Source of the DNA: Hesseltinella vesiculosa
Taxonomy: Eukaryota > Mucoromycota > Mucoromycetes > Mucorales > Cunninghamellaceae
Assembly (NCBI GenBank): GCA_002104935.1
Contig: MCGT01000002.1
Location: forward strand, 1,116,001 to 1,180,000
DNA length: 64,000 bases
Reading direction: 5' to 3'
Made by a program: the position numbers and the translations under genes. Shown here piece after piece: positions 38,342-48,179 of the stretch. The stretch's first letter is position 1. The number at the start of each line of letters is the position of its first letter. The notes under the pieces are model-generated. The model saw nothing but the letters and a program-made list of their open reading frames with translations. It was not told the DNA's origin and made no database searches.

Positions 38342-39236
38342 TGAATGCCAACACTGCAGCGACGTTTTTGAAAAGCAACGTGAAAGAGACTTGCATGTGC
38401 TTACTTAAAGTGCATAGTAAAAGCGTTAAAGTCACCTTCGGTTCTAAAGGTAAGATGATTTTATTAAAGCGTTGAATCAGTCAAGTGAGCAAAAACATAT
38501 TTTGTCAATAGATCATACGACAATCGTTATCTGAATGAACAATTGCGCTTCGACTGTCGATTTGGCAAGTCTTATTCGCCTTCATCGATCAAACCGTTCA
38601 GGGAGCATGCTCGGGCATGCAATGGGAACAATACAACGTTCAAAGAAAAACTCAACGATGCCCAAACAATTATTGCTGAAGAAGGTAAGGTGCAACACAG
38701 TAGCTTCGTCACAATGCCTACAGTTTTTTTTAGATGAATTTTTTGACGAGCTTCTCTATTTTCATGGCATGCGTGCTGTGGCTGGGGTATGCCTGGATGT
38801 AGTAAATCTTTAATAGTTTGCTATGTCTGTCAAGCTTTTGTGACGTTAAAGTCAGTGCGGGCTCACTTGAAAGATCACCATCCAGCGCCCAGCGTGGCTC
38901 AAGTGGTTCACCACCTCGGCTTCGAAACCGACATTGTGAACGACTCTGACATTCAGGTTTTTTACAACTCTTCCCGTGCCTGTGACAGCGAAATCCCCGG
39001 TCTTCTTTTGCACATTGGGAAGAAATGCGGCCTCTGTCAGCACATTCTTTTTTTTTTTTTTTGCAAAGTCGAAAAGACAATGGTCAACCATTTGTACGCC
39101 ATACACAGGGGACGAACTCGACCAACTCTCTCGTGCTGATGCTCTCGGGGCCTTTGCTGTTACTCACCCTGTCCAACGCTTTTTGAACCATCGCACCACA
39201 CCCTGGTTCGGTATTAGCAGCACAGTAGCTGAGTGA
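38342..39236 (+). pseudogene. Paired C2H2-like zinc-finger gene or relict (OrsD/DUF3505-like)
   Basis: Splice-consistent pieces: MNANTAATFLKSNVKETCMC near 38342; FDCRFGKSYSPSSIKPFREH with ARAC near 38550-38620, which looks like a C2HC finger; then LIVCYVCQAFVTLKSVRAHL with KDHH at 38816-38880 (Cys-x2-Cys ... His-x3-His) and, about 60 residues on, KKCGLCQHI followed after a T-rich intron by VNHLYAIH. Two such fingers bracketing a hydrophobic linker recall the DUF3505/OrsD-type fingers of fungal accessory genes. The end (HPVQRFLNHRTTPWFGI) lies in another frame, so either an intron is unresolved or the gene is broken. Family call is from pattern memory. Confidence 0.4.
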
Positions 39237-39376
39237 ATAGTTGGTAAACCTAGAGGCAAAATGTACGGTTGGGGGCATAGTTTTACTAGGGATGTTCAAT
39301 GACGGGTTGAGGAGAGATGGCTAAGAGAGGCTGTGGGCTTATGAGCGGGCAGACTTTTTATTGGCTGAGCGCTTAG

Positions 39377-40167
39377 TTGAGCCTGGACGACCGGTGGGGA
39401 ATTAAGAGACGTTGCTCGCCTATCATCCCTGTTCATGTTATAACTCGTACCAATTACTGTTTTTTACATTTTGCAAATGAATCAAAGTCATCTGCCTTTT
39501 ATTACATGTTTGGAATCAAGAAGCGAATACTTTGCCGACAATTGAATGTAGTGGTACGACCAGCGTACCAAAACAAAAAACCAATCAAATATGTAAGTTG
39601 TTATTCAACGAGATTACAAAACTGATCAATGTCTTCTATTCATTGCAGAATTTCGCTGGTGTGCAAACAACAATCCATATACAATCATTTTGCAAATGCA
39701 AACCACCATTGCCATTGCCTGGCCGCTGTGACTCCCAACCCACTGAAGGTGCCCCACCACCATTGCCATTGCCTGGCCGCTGTGACTCCCAACCCACTGA
39801 AGGTGCCCCACCACCATTGCCATTGCCTGGCCGCTGTGACTCCCAACCCACTGAAGGTGCCCCACCACCATTGCCATTGCCTGGCCGCTGTGACTCCCAA
39901 CCCACTGAAGGTGCCCCACCACCATTGCCATTGCCTGGCCGCTGTGACTCCCAACCCACTGAAGGTGCCCCACCACCATTGCCATTGCCTGGACGCTGTG
40001 ACTCCCAACCCACTGAAGGTACCCCACCACTGCCATCGTCTTATTCCCCCGATTTGGCTGTTTTGCTGAAGCGCACTCGTGATGCTGTTGACAGGGAGAT
40101 TTCTTCTTTGGAAGCTAAAGTGCGAAAATTGAAAAAACTGCGCAACCAATTGAATGAAAATGTTTAG
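39377..40167 (+). CDS. Pro-rich 18-residue repeat protein with C-terminal coiled coil, hypothetical
   Basis: Exon 39377-39592 (MSLDDRWGIKRRCSPIIPVH ... NKKPIKY) joins through a GTAAGT...GCAG intron (39593-39648) in phase to NFAGVQTTIHIQSFCKCK. Six copies of PPLPLPGRCDSQPTEGAP follow (39703-40026), then a heptad-rich C-terminus (REISSLEAKVRKLKKLRNQL, stop at 40165-40167) that should form a coiled coil. The start is uncertain; this may be the 3' part of the zinc-finger gene just upstream. Nothing comparable recognised. Confidence 0.45.
39703..40026 (+). repeat. Six 54-bp in-frame coding repeats
   Basis: Exact period 54 bp; the first five units are identical or nearly so at the DNA level, and the last carries changes (GGACGC for GGCCGC, ACCCCA for GCCCCA). 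Near identity in synonymous sites indicates recent expansion. Confidence 0.95.
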
Positions 40168-40623
40168 TGAAAAAATAATAAATGAGTCTCCTTTTTTTTT
40201 CTCGGTCGTTGCAGCACCTCCATCCGGTCGTTTCCGTTCCATTGAGGCTGTCGAAGGAGAGGGGTAAGCTTGCACATCCTTTGGGAAAGAGTGATCACGC
40301 CACAGCTTGCAATAGCACCAAGGGTACTTACATTTGGCCTCCTTGGTTTTCGGTCTTTATTTATTTATTTTGCGAAGGACAAGTGAGACTTGCAGAGTTA
40401 TTTGTGTACATGAGATAAGAGAAATAGAATGAAAGAGAGGAACTTCAAAAAAAAAAGTGTGCAAAGGTTATGCGTGTCTTGCAAAAAAAGCTGAACAAAT
40501 TGGTCCTCTGGACCGCTTTAAATCCTGGAATGGCCTTGTCTCTACAACGTCATGCAAAAATTCAAACACCTTGTCTTGCCCATGGGGAGACTGCTGCGAA
40601 TGAGGAGTTTCAGAGAATACACG

Positions 40624-40632
40624 GACAAAAAT
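40624..40632. repeat. Target-site duplication, left copy
   Basis: GACAAAAAT directly abuts the left end of the intact element; the identical 9-mer abuts the right end at 44563-44571. MULEs characteristically make 8-11-bp duplications. Confidence 0.93.
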
Positions 40633-40817
40633 AAAAAGAGTAGGCACAAGACAGAATTCACGGGAATTCATGTTACGCAGAGCCAAAAATCACCCAATAA
40701 AATCATTCTCCTCTTTTTAGTAATTTCATCTATCCTCACCTCCCCGGGTTTCTTATCAACCAATGCCCATTTATCCATTTATCCTCACCTCTTCAATTCT
40801 TCTTTTGTCATCTGGCT
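40633..40817. repeat. Left terminal inverted repeat (185 bp)
   Basis: Begins AAAAAGAGTAGGCACAAG and ends TTTTGTCATCTGGCT. By eye it is identical over its full length to the reverse complement of 44378-44562. Contains two TATCCTCACCTC motifs. Confidence 0.95.
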
Positions 40818-40818
40818 T

Positions 40819-40932
40819 TGAATCTTTTACTTTTTTTTTGAAACAAGCTGAATCGTTTACTTTTTTTCTTCCCAATACTTTCAAACTAGCTGAATCGTTT
40901 ACTCTTTTTTCTTCCCAATAATTTTAAACAAG
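40819..40932. repeat. Sub-terminal tandem repeat before the transposase
   Basis: Two and a half diverged copies of a roughly 45-bp unit centred on CTGAATCGTTTACT with T-rich and CTTCCCAATA parts, lying between the left terminal repeat and the ATG. It may hold promoter or transposase-binding elements. Confidence 0.7.
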
Positions 40933-40943
40933 CAGTTCTTTAA

Positions 40944-43900
40944 ATGACTTCTCGCAACATTGGACGCTTAGTTAACTCTACAATTGAAAGATTCATTCGA
41001 CATGAAAATACAGATGGAAACAACAACTTTCCTCTAACTGAACCTCATCCACGCTTGATTCAGTCAACCTCTGCAGCAGCACCACTTGCTCATTGTTCTG
41101 ATTGCAAAAGTAAGCGAGCCTTGATCGAGTTTGAAGGCCGTAGGTGCTGGTATCGTACTTGCATCCGCTGTCGAAACAAGGCTACCGATCAGCGTACTCC
41201 TCCTCCTGAAGCTATGCTTGACTGGGACGACTTTTCTGATTTTTACTCCCAATTCAGCGAAAACAGAACTCTACCTGTCAACATGCACCTTCCCGATGAG
41301 CTTGTCGGTGTACCAGTTGATGACATCATTCGTAGGCTGGTCGTATACATCTACGAAGTCTCTGGCTTCGAGTTCTATCTTGCAAGGATAAACAACCCCT
41401 CTAGACGCAATGCAGTGTCATTTTACGCCTCCTGCATTAATTCAAGCAGCTTCCAACAACAAGTACCAGGTAACTGGATGGGTGGACGAGCAGCAATTGT
41501 TAAAAGTAAAAGAGTGAAGGCTCATTTATACTGTATTTACTTTATAGAAAGAGAGCTGCAGCGGTTGCACGACCGTATCACCACTGCTGACTGCAATGGC
41601 CGCTTGATTGGTTTTGTGGATGAACAACAGCGCTGGATCCACTGCACCATACACCATGACGACAACAACCATCCTTTGGGTGCGTCTCTGCGTGGCTCTG
41701 TCAATGGTCAAATAAGGCGCTTTATTCACGATGTGGCCCCTCACCGAACCCCCATCGATGTCTACAACGAAGCTTCACGTGTGTTTTCTGTTCCGACATT
41801 GACGTACGCCCAGACTTATTACTGGTACAACCAATCGCTCGAAAGATATTACCGATCTGAAGACAACGCATTGCAATCTGCCCAGCGCCTCATTCGATTG
41901 CATGAAGCCGATAATAACTTTGGACAGGTAAAAAAGAAGAGAGAGAGAGACAGAGAGAGGCTTTAGGTGAGGCAAGACATGATGCTGTACGACCGGTTTG
42001 AAGCCGTAGACCCAGGGCCCACCACTACCCAAGTTGACTGATTAACGGACACGTCTGTGGTTTTGCCTTTAAATAAATCCTCAATTTTTTTTTTTTTTTT
42101 TTTGCTGATAATTAGCTGACGTTCAGTGATGATGGGCATGCCCATTATATCAGTTTCTACACCCCTTTTCTCTCCATCTGCACTGGTGTCAACAGTGACG
42201 AAATCAAAGAATACCACATTGATTCTACGTTTAAGACCAACCGCGAATCATTTGAGCTCTTTGGATTGATTGCGAACATCAGGGGGTCCGGATTCCCAGT
42301 GGCATATCTACTCGTAAAACGTACAACTGGTCCACTCGGTAGCCAGGGCGAAGATCAAGATGTCCAAAGTACGAATAGCTACCGTGTCAATGCAATCAGG
42401 CTGTTTCTTTTGACCTTGAAAGATCAGCACGGAATTAGGCCACGGTTCATTTTCAGCGACAAAGACCAAGGGCAGCTCAGTGCCATACGGAGCGTTTTTA
42501 ATTCTGAAACAATCAGACTTTGTATTTGGCATGTAAAAAGAGCCATTGACTTGTATCTTGGAAAGCCATCGAGAGGCTCAATGCTCTTCAGAAACTACAA
42601 TCCAGTGCTAGCCCAGAACGAGTTTCCTTTTGTTGATGCCAGCTTTATCCCATCTGACCTAGGGCGCGCAACAAGTGGACCGCTTTGCAACAAAGCCACA
42701 AGAGATGAAATAACCGATATGGTCCAAAAGCACAGTGACCTCCACCATTTTGTTCCATTGAACTTGCTGACAGGTAGGCACATTTTTGAGAGGCATTAAT
42801 TTCCAAATTTGGAATTTTTTTAAAATTCTTTAATATACTCACCCCTGATTACTTCAGGCACATCACGCACCTTCTCGCCATCCGAAATCCATCAATTAGT
42901 TGCCCTTCAAGTGTATGAATTTTGCCGTAGTCGAAACTTGGTGTTTGTTTGGGTGTACTTGTATAGCAACTGGTATACTAGGGATCAGTGGACTCTGTGG
43001 GCTCGAAGTGCTCGGAATGCTATCCCAGCAGGAAAAACAACAATGATGATTGAAGCGCATTGGCGTGTACTCAAAAGGTAACAAAACAGGTTCATGCCTC
43101 AAATAATCAATAGATTGACGATAAGATCTCATTTTTCATCGTTTCAGAGTGCATCTCCATCATATTAATCGACCAAGACTTGACTATTTGGTCTATATTA
43201 TTATTTCGAGGCAATGCGGCCGCCTAATCCGGTCATTCAATCAGAAGATTGCTACACGCCAAGTACTTCCAGAATGGGAGGGCCAATTTCGAAATGAATG
43301 GAAGGACTTGATGTCAAGGCCGGTGCAAAACAATCGATATGCCCTTTACCAAACGGACCCTGCTAGCTGGGTATGCGGCTGCCCTTACTTTATACATAGC
43401 CGCTTCCTTCTGTGCAAGCATCTCGTGCACCGTAGCCGTCATCTAGGAAATTCTCAGGGACACTTAACTCCTAGAAGATATGTCATTACCAGAAACCATT
43501 CCGCGCCTTATGTTAAGCTCATTCCCGTAAGAAATACCCTTAAAAAAAAAAAACTCAAGCGCTTCTTTTTATTTCCAGCATGACAGTGCCCCTCGATTTA
43601 TGTTCATTGAAATCGGCAACCTTGATATTTTAGTTAATCCAGCCGCAGATCTTGAGGTTTCTCGACCAAGGTCGCCACCAGTCGACTTCCGAGCCATTCC
43701 AAGTCCTCCGACTCATCGAATCTCTGTTTCGCCTCGCACATCTCCCAACCAGCCGCCCCTTCCTTTGAGATCTCCAAACGTCGATGATGATGTCCTTGTC
43801 ATACCACCGCGTCGTCGGCCTTACGTCCCTTCTTCCATCACTGTCTCTCCTAGCACCTTGTTACACCAGTCTCCTCAACTACATAGGCGACCACACCCGA

Positions 43901-44307
43901 GCTCACCAGCGAGCAACGTTATTGTGATAGATGATACTGATGACGATGGTGGTGAATCGACAAGCCCAGTTCCACGAACGCGCCGACGTGTCGAGCCAAG
44001 GCAGCCCAGCAACGAAGAGTTAGTTGAGAGACTCGAAACTTCAATGCGTGAATCAAGAGAACGTCAAAGGCAAATCCAGCAGGAGCAAGATCGGATCAAT
44101 GAGCGCAAGCGTAGCGAGGACACATACTTCGAAAGATTGTCTCGTCAAATGCGACAGCACCTGCCAAGCGATCAAGTCTCTCCATTCGATGAAGCTTTGG
44201 CGTCTGATGACATTGATCGCTATTTAGAAGAAGTTCGACGCTCAAGGAGAGCGAACAATACGCCACGTACCTGGAACGGTAGCTCAAGGTATACCATGCA
44301 AATGTAG
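40944..44307 (+). CDS. MULE transposase (DDE, SWIM zinc finger, SUMO-interaction-like tail)
   Basis: Six exons by eye, with introns near 41928-41964, 42030-42115, 42772-42857, 43078-43146 and 43527-43578. Order: an N-terminal Cys cluster (CSDCKSKRALIEFEGRRCWY with CIRCRNK), a linker domain, then the MULE core (EYHIDSTFKTN with the first Asp; RPRFIFSDKDQGQLSAI with the second Asp; LCIWHVKRAIDLYL; MMIEAHWRVLKR with a candidate Glu). A SWIM finger follows (CGCPYFIHSRFLLCKHL: CxC...CxH). The tail is Pro/Arg-rich, holds VIVIDDTDDD (like a SUMO-interacting motif) and a charged helix (ERQRQIQQEQDRINERKRSE), and ends MQM at 44307. All frames stay open. It catalyses cut-and-paste transposition of the flanking repeats. 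Confidence 0.9.
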
Positions 44308-44377
44308 TTGTTCATAAAAAAAAGGGGAAATCGCTTTTTTTTTTGTTTTTTTTTTTGGCTTTTTGTTTACGATTCAT

Positions 44378-44562
44378 AGCCAGATGACAAAAGAAGAATT
44401 GAAGAGGTGAGGATAAATGGATAAATGGGCATTGGTTGATAAGAAACCCGGGGAGGTGAGGATAGATGAAATTACTAAAAAGAGGAGAATGATTTTATTG
44501 GGTGATTTTTGGCTCTGCGTAACATGAATTCCCGTGAATTCTGTCTTGTGCCTACTCTTTTT
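44378..44562. repeat. Right terminal inverted repeat (185 bp)
   Basis: Reverse complement of 40633-40817, starting AGCCAGATGACAAAAG and ending GCCTACTCTTTTT, with no mismatch found by eye. Confidence 0.95.
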
Positions 44563-44571
44563 GACAAAAAT
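44563..44571. repeat. Target-site duplication, right copy
   Basis: GACAAAAAT, identical to 40624-40632. Removing the element plus one copy restores a continuous terminal repeat matching relict A. Confidence 0.93.
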
Positions 44572-45354
44572 GTTACACTGGGCTTGAACCGTCCAATAAA
44601 ATGGATTTTCTGTTTTTGGAATTTTCTCTATCCTCACTCAAACCCGGATGCAAAAAAAGGGGAGGCTGAAAAAAAAACATTTTTTTTTCTTCTTCTTCAA
44701 CAGCTTTACTACTGTATAATATTTTCTTCCTTTTTTTGTCAATCGCACTAATTGCTTTATTATGTAAGCTGTAGTATGAGCTCACATAATAACCGCTCTA
44801 TTTATTTTTATGCTGTATTAATATCTTGTTTCCCAATTTATTTCAGCATGTCATCCCGCAGACTTAGCCGCCTTGTGAATTCCTCAATTGAAAACTTTAT
44901 TACAAGGCAAAACGCGGAAACCAGTTACAGGTTCCAATAACCGAAACCCACCCTCGTTTGGAGCCAGCAGATCCTGCAGTTACTGCGCCAGCACCCTTCG
45001 CTCGCTGTAGCGATTGCAAGTGTCAACGGCCTTTAGTGCATTTTGAAGGCCGCAGATGCTGATATCTCACTAGTATCCCTTGCCGAAACAGTGGCACCCA
45101 GCAAAGTTCCCCCTACCAGAAGCAATGATAAACTGGGATGAGCTGGATGAGTTTTACTCCCAGTTCCGTCAAGCAACCTTGTCGACATGCCAGATGGCGA
45201 GATCGTGCGTCGTTTTATTGTGCTCCTCTTTGATGTATCAGGCTTCGAGTTTTATTTGAAGCTGATCCATGATCAAAAGGTGTTTGTAAGAAATGAATCA
45301 TAATATATGATAATTGATTAAGATTTACAACATAATTTAATTTATATTACAGGG

Positions 45355-45840
45355 CAATTATAAAACTGTACACATAAGGGAACACGCAAGCCTTAGCCTT
45401 CAAATTGGCAACTTGATTTTCTTGGACCCAGCTGAAATATCAAGAAACGAAGATCTATCATACTATTTAGCAACGCATGCAACTAATATGATGAGCATTG
45501 GTACAAGACGAGCATACCTTGTTATGATAAAAACATATGTAGATGCGGAAAGAACTGAAGAAGCTATTGGATTTTACAAGAAGATAATGAAGTATATAGA
45601 CGACAACTTTTACTGTACACCAGCTATGTCTCAAGGAAAGCTATGGGTGCACACAAAAGGCGAAGTTACAATACGTATATGTGAACCTGAAGAATTGCGA
45701 GAAGAAAGGATCATACGCCAAATCAAATCCATGGCCATACTACTGCATGCCACAAAAAAGAAAAAGAACAGAATGAATTTAAAATATGCATTGCCTTTTA
45801 TGCATCCTGTTGAAACTCAAGTGACTTTCAACAACAAATC
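45355..45840 (+). other. Extra open reading segment inside relict B
   Basis: A 3' splice site (TTATATTACAG) is followed by an open frame of about 150 residues (GNYKTVHIREHASLSLQIGN, LSYYLATHATNMMSIGTRRA, KLWVHTKGEVTIRICEPEEL) with no counterpart at this position in the intact transposase, though relict B homology flanks it on both sides. It is AT-richer than the flanks. A diverged copy of its 3' part (GKLW then VTIRI, KKRRIE) recurs at about 46395-46495. No family recognised. Confidence 0.4.
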
Positions 45841-46699
45841 CCAGGTAAATGTGGCAATGCTGGGTACGCGTAGTAAATCGGAAACAATACTTATGCGCTT
45901 TTAAACTTGTAGAGTCTGAGCTTCGACGATTGCATGATAGGATTGTGACTCACGATTGCCGTGGTCGGCTTATCGGTTTTGTGGACGTTCGCCACCGTTG
46001 GATCCATTGTACTTTGCGACATGATGACAGCAACCACCCCCTTTTGCATTAGTCACACTGCCGCTCCGTCGACCCTGAAGTTAGGCGGTACATTCATAGC
46101 GCAGCTCCCAGCCGTGACGCCGTTGACGTGTACAACGATGCTGCTGAGCACTTTCCTGATGCTGGCCAGTCAATGGCTTGCCGGTCCAGTTGTACGATTT
46201 GATCAACTTCGAGCCATCATGTCCAGTCATTCCAATGCAAGTGTTTGGCAATTATATCCGTGACGTTGTGTGTGGTACCAGATGATTGCATACGTTTATG
46301 GGCCATGAAGCCATTCATGGGCGGCACCTTTGCCACGTTTGAAAGAGTATCTAAGATTCAGATCAGCATGGACAAGGATAATGGTGTATTCATCCGCGAC
46401 AAGGCAAACTATGGGTGATATCCAAGAAAAAAGTTACGATTCGTATTAATCATGATGAAAGAACAAGAACATCAAACAAAAGAAGAAGAATAGAATGAAT
46501 ATACTGTACTATCCTTTTTATGATACAATACCTTTTAAGATAAAATTATTTATACGATACAATATATATATTACAACGCCACAGGCAAAAAAAAAAAAAA
46601 AAAAACGCGACTTTTTGAACTTTTGGTTTGGGGTCAAAAAAAAATCAAGCAAATCTACTCCAACGGTATTCAGTGTATGTTGGAACGATGCTGTGTCGC

Positions 46700-46855
46700 T
46701 CTGTCCTAGCTGACGAAGTCCAATAACAACCGCGCCTTGCTGGCAAATCCAAGCACTTTAAATCTTGCATCACTGTTTCAACCTCGTCCTGTCAAGCCAG
46801 TGAAGAGAGAATTGTACGTCGGCATGGCCGATCTTGATCCTCGCTCTGATCTGTT
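46700..46855 (+). pseudogene. Orphan terminal exon of an unidentified gene
   Basis: CTGTCCTAG is followed by an open, well-composed frame: LTKSNNNRALLANPSTLNLA, SLFQPRPVKPVKRELYVGMA, DLDPRSDLFE and stop TGA. It has host-like codon use, but upstream sequence is transposon relict, so the rest of the gene seems to have been removed or displaced. Gene identity not recognised. Confidence 0.4.
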
Positions 46856-46859
46856 TGAA

Positions 46860-48179
46860 TGAACTGAGCTCCCGTTTTTCTTTTTTATTTTCCGTACCTT
46901 GTTCCCGATGCCGTTTTCGCTATGTCTTTCCCTTTGAAATAAATGATGCCATTCTTTTACCTTGGCTTGCGTCATGATCAAGCTTCAATTTACAGTCTTT
47001 TTTTGATGTTCGTAGTAAAATGATTCCCGCGGAAATCCGATACGACACGAAAAAAAAAAAGCTGCAGTAGCTTGTGCGACACTCGAATATCCAAAATCCG
47101 CTATCCGTGTTCCGGGAGAACCGCGACGAAACGGTGTATGGAGCAGAAAAACCTAAGCGGCCGGGTTATCTTGAACGCACGTTTTTATTGCGAAGGTATT
47201 TCGATTCAAAAGTCGATTCCGTCCAATTTTTCATACAAGAGCAACATGACGAGAAATGACCATGGTTAAACCTACATGCTACATTAGCAATGCCTTTTGG
47301 AAATAGAGGCATGTCAATCCCACCGAGCAGGCACTTCTTGGCGAAACACTGTGGCTTGACATCTGGCAAGATCATTTTCGATATCATTTAGCGGCTGCAA
47401 GGTTTTTATTTGTGCCGTGAATGCTGTGACAAGACGAACCGCAAAATCAAGTGCGCCCAAAGTCATTTCCAACGCATGGTTCAGTCTTGTAGCTCTTCGC
47501 ACAACTGTCTGGAAGAGCTGTAACGTTGATCAAGGTTACTTTTCATCATCTTGTGCCGATGTGCAGAAATTGGTGTGAGTTTATTTAGAACAACTTTGCA
47601 CTGTAGCTTCGGCTAGATCGCTGGGGGATCCCTTGGGGGGAAATGGCCGATTTTTCATTTTTTTTAGCTGGGGATTTGGAGATGTCGAAACGAAACCGAT
47701 CAACTGCTGGCTGCGTGACCTCGACTGGCCAACGTGATTTTCTTAGTATCATTATCATTCACGAGTCTGTGTACACATGCAAAATTTCACATCGATCTAT
47801 TTATCTTAAAGATGTAGTAGAGAATTCGCTTTTTTTTAAAAAAAATAAATAAAGCGGACGAACGCAGTCTCCGACAGACGTGGTCGCGGATCTTGGGTGG
47901 TTTGGCAATCTTCGTTGCAGTATCTCGAGATTTTGACTGACAGTTTGATTCGAACCCTTGGGGAGAGTTGTAGCCGAGGAACAGGAGAACAGCATCGGAT
48001 AGTTTGGATGGCATAGCCCAATGGAAAGAAGGGCAACAAAAAATTGGAGGGCATACACGGAGATGGGTTTGAGAGCAAGGGGCGAGATACGCTTGGTTAT
48101 ACCCTGATGGACGATTATTCTTTATTTCAAGTGCGTGTTATACGACGAGCATCAAAAAGAAATACCAAAGACTCTTTGT
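46860..48179. other. Gene-poor region after the transposon cluster
   Basis: Short broken frames on both strands. A minus-strand segment at 47314-47502 (MRRATRLNHALEMTLGALDF ... RQEVPARWD) reads like decayed coding sequence, but nothing joins to it. No RNA gene found. Confidence 0.4.

Larger units (their letters stand above)
40633..44562 (+). mobile_element. Complete Mutator-like DNA transposon, 3930 bp
   Basis: Perfect terminal inverted repeats of 185 bp (40633-40817 and 44378-44562), flanked by a perfect 9-bp duplication, carrying one intact transposase gene. Identical termini and an open transposase frame imply recent mobility. Confidence 0.93.
40613..46540 (+). mobile_element. MULE relict B (interrupted by the intact MULE)
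   Basis: The left terminal repeat starts at 40613 (GAGAATACACGGACAAAAAT), is split by the intact element and resumes at 44572-44707. Its coding part starts at 44849 (MSSRRLSRLVNSSIENFITR), homologous to MTSRNIGRLVNSTIERFIRH of the intact copy, and continues in broken frames through the Cys motif (FARCSDCKCQRPLVHFEGRR), then RLHDRIVTHDCRGRLIGFVD with HRWIHCTLRHDDSNHP (45920-46040). Homology stops near 46200, before the DDE core. Stops and frameshifts are frequent. No right terminal repeat seen. Confidence 0.8.

Noticed and set aside
39626..40036. Minus-strand and other-frame repeat proteins over the 54-bp array
   Set aside because: A period divisible by three opens several frames; only the plus frame joins by a GT-AG intron to an upstream exon and ends in a coiled coil.
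47930..47965. tRNA B-box-like GGTTCGAATC on the minus strand
   Set aside because: No matching A box, acceptor stem or cloverleaf could be built around it.
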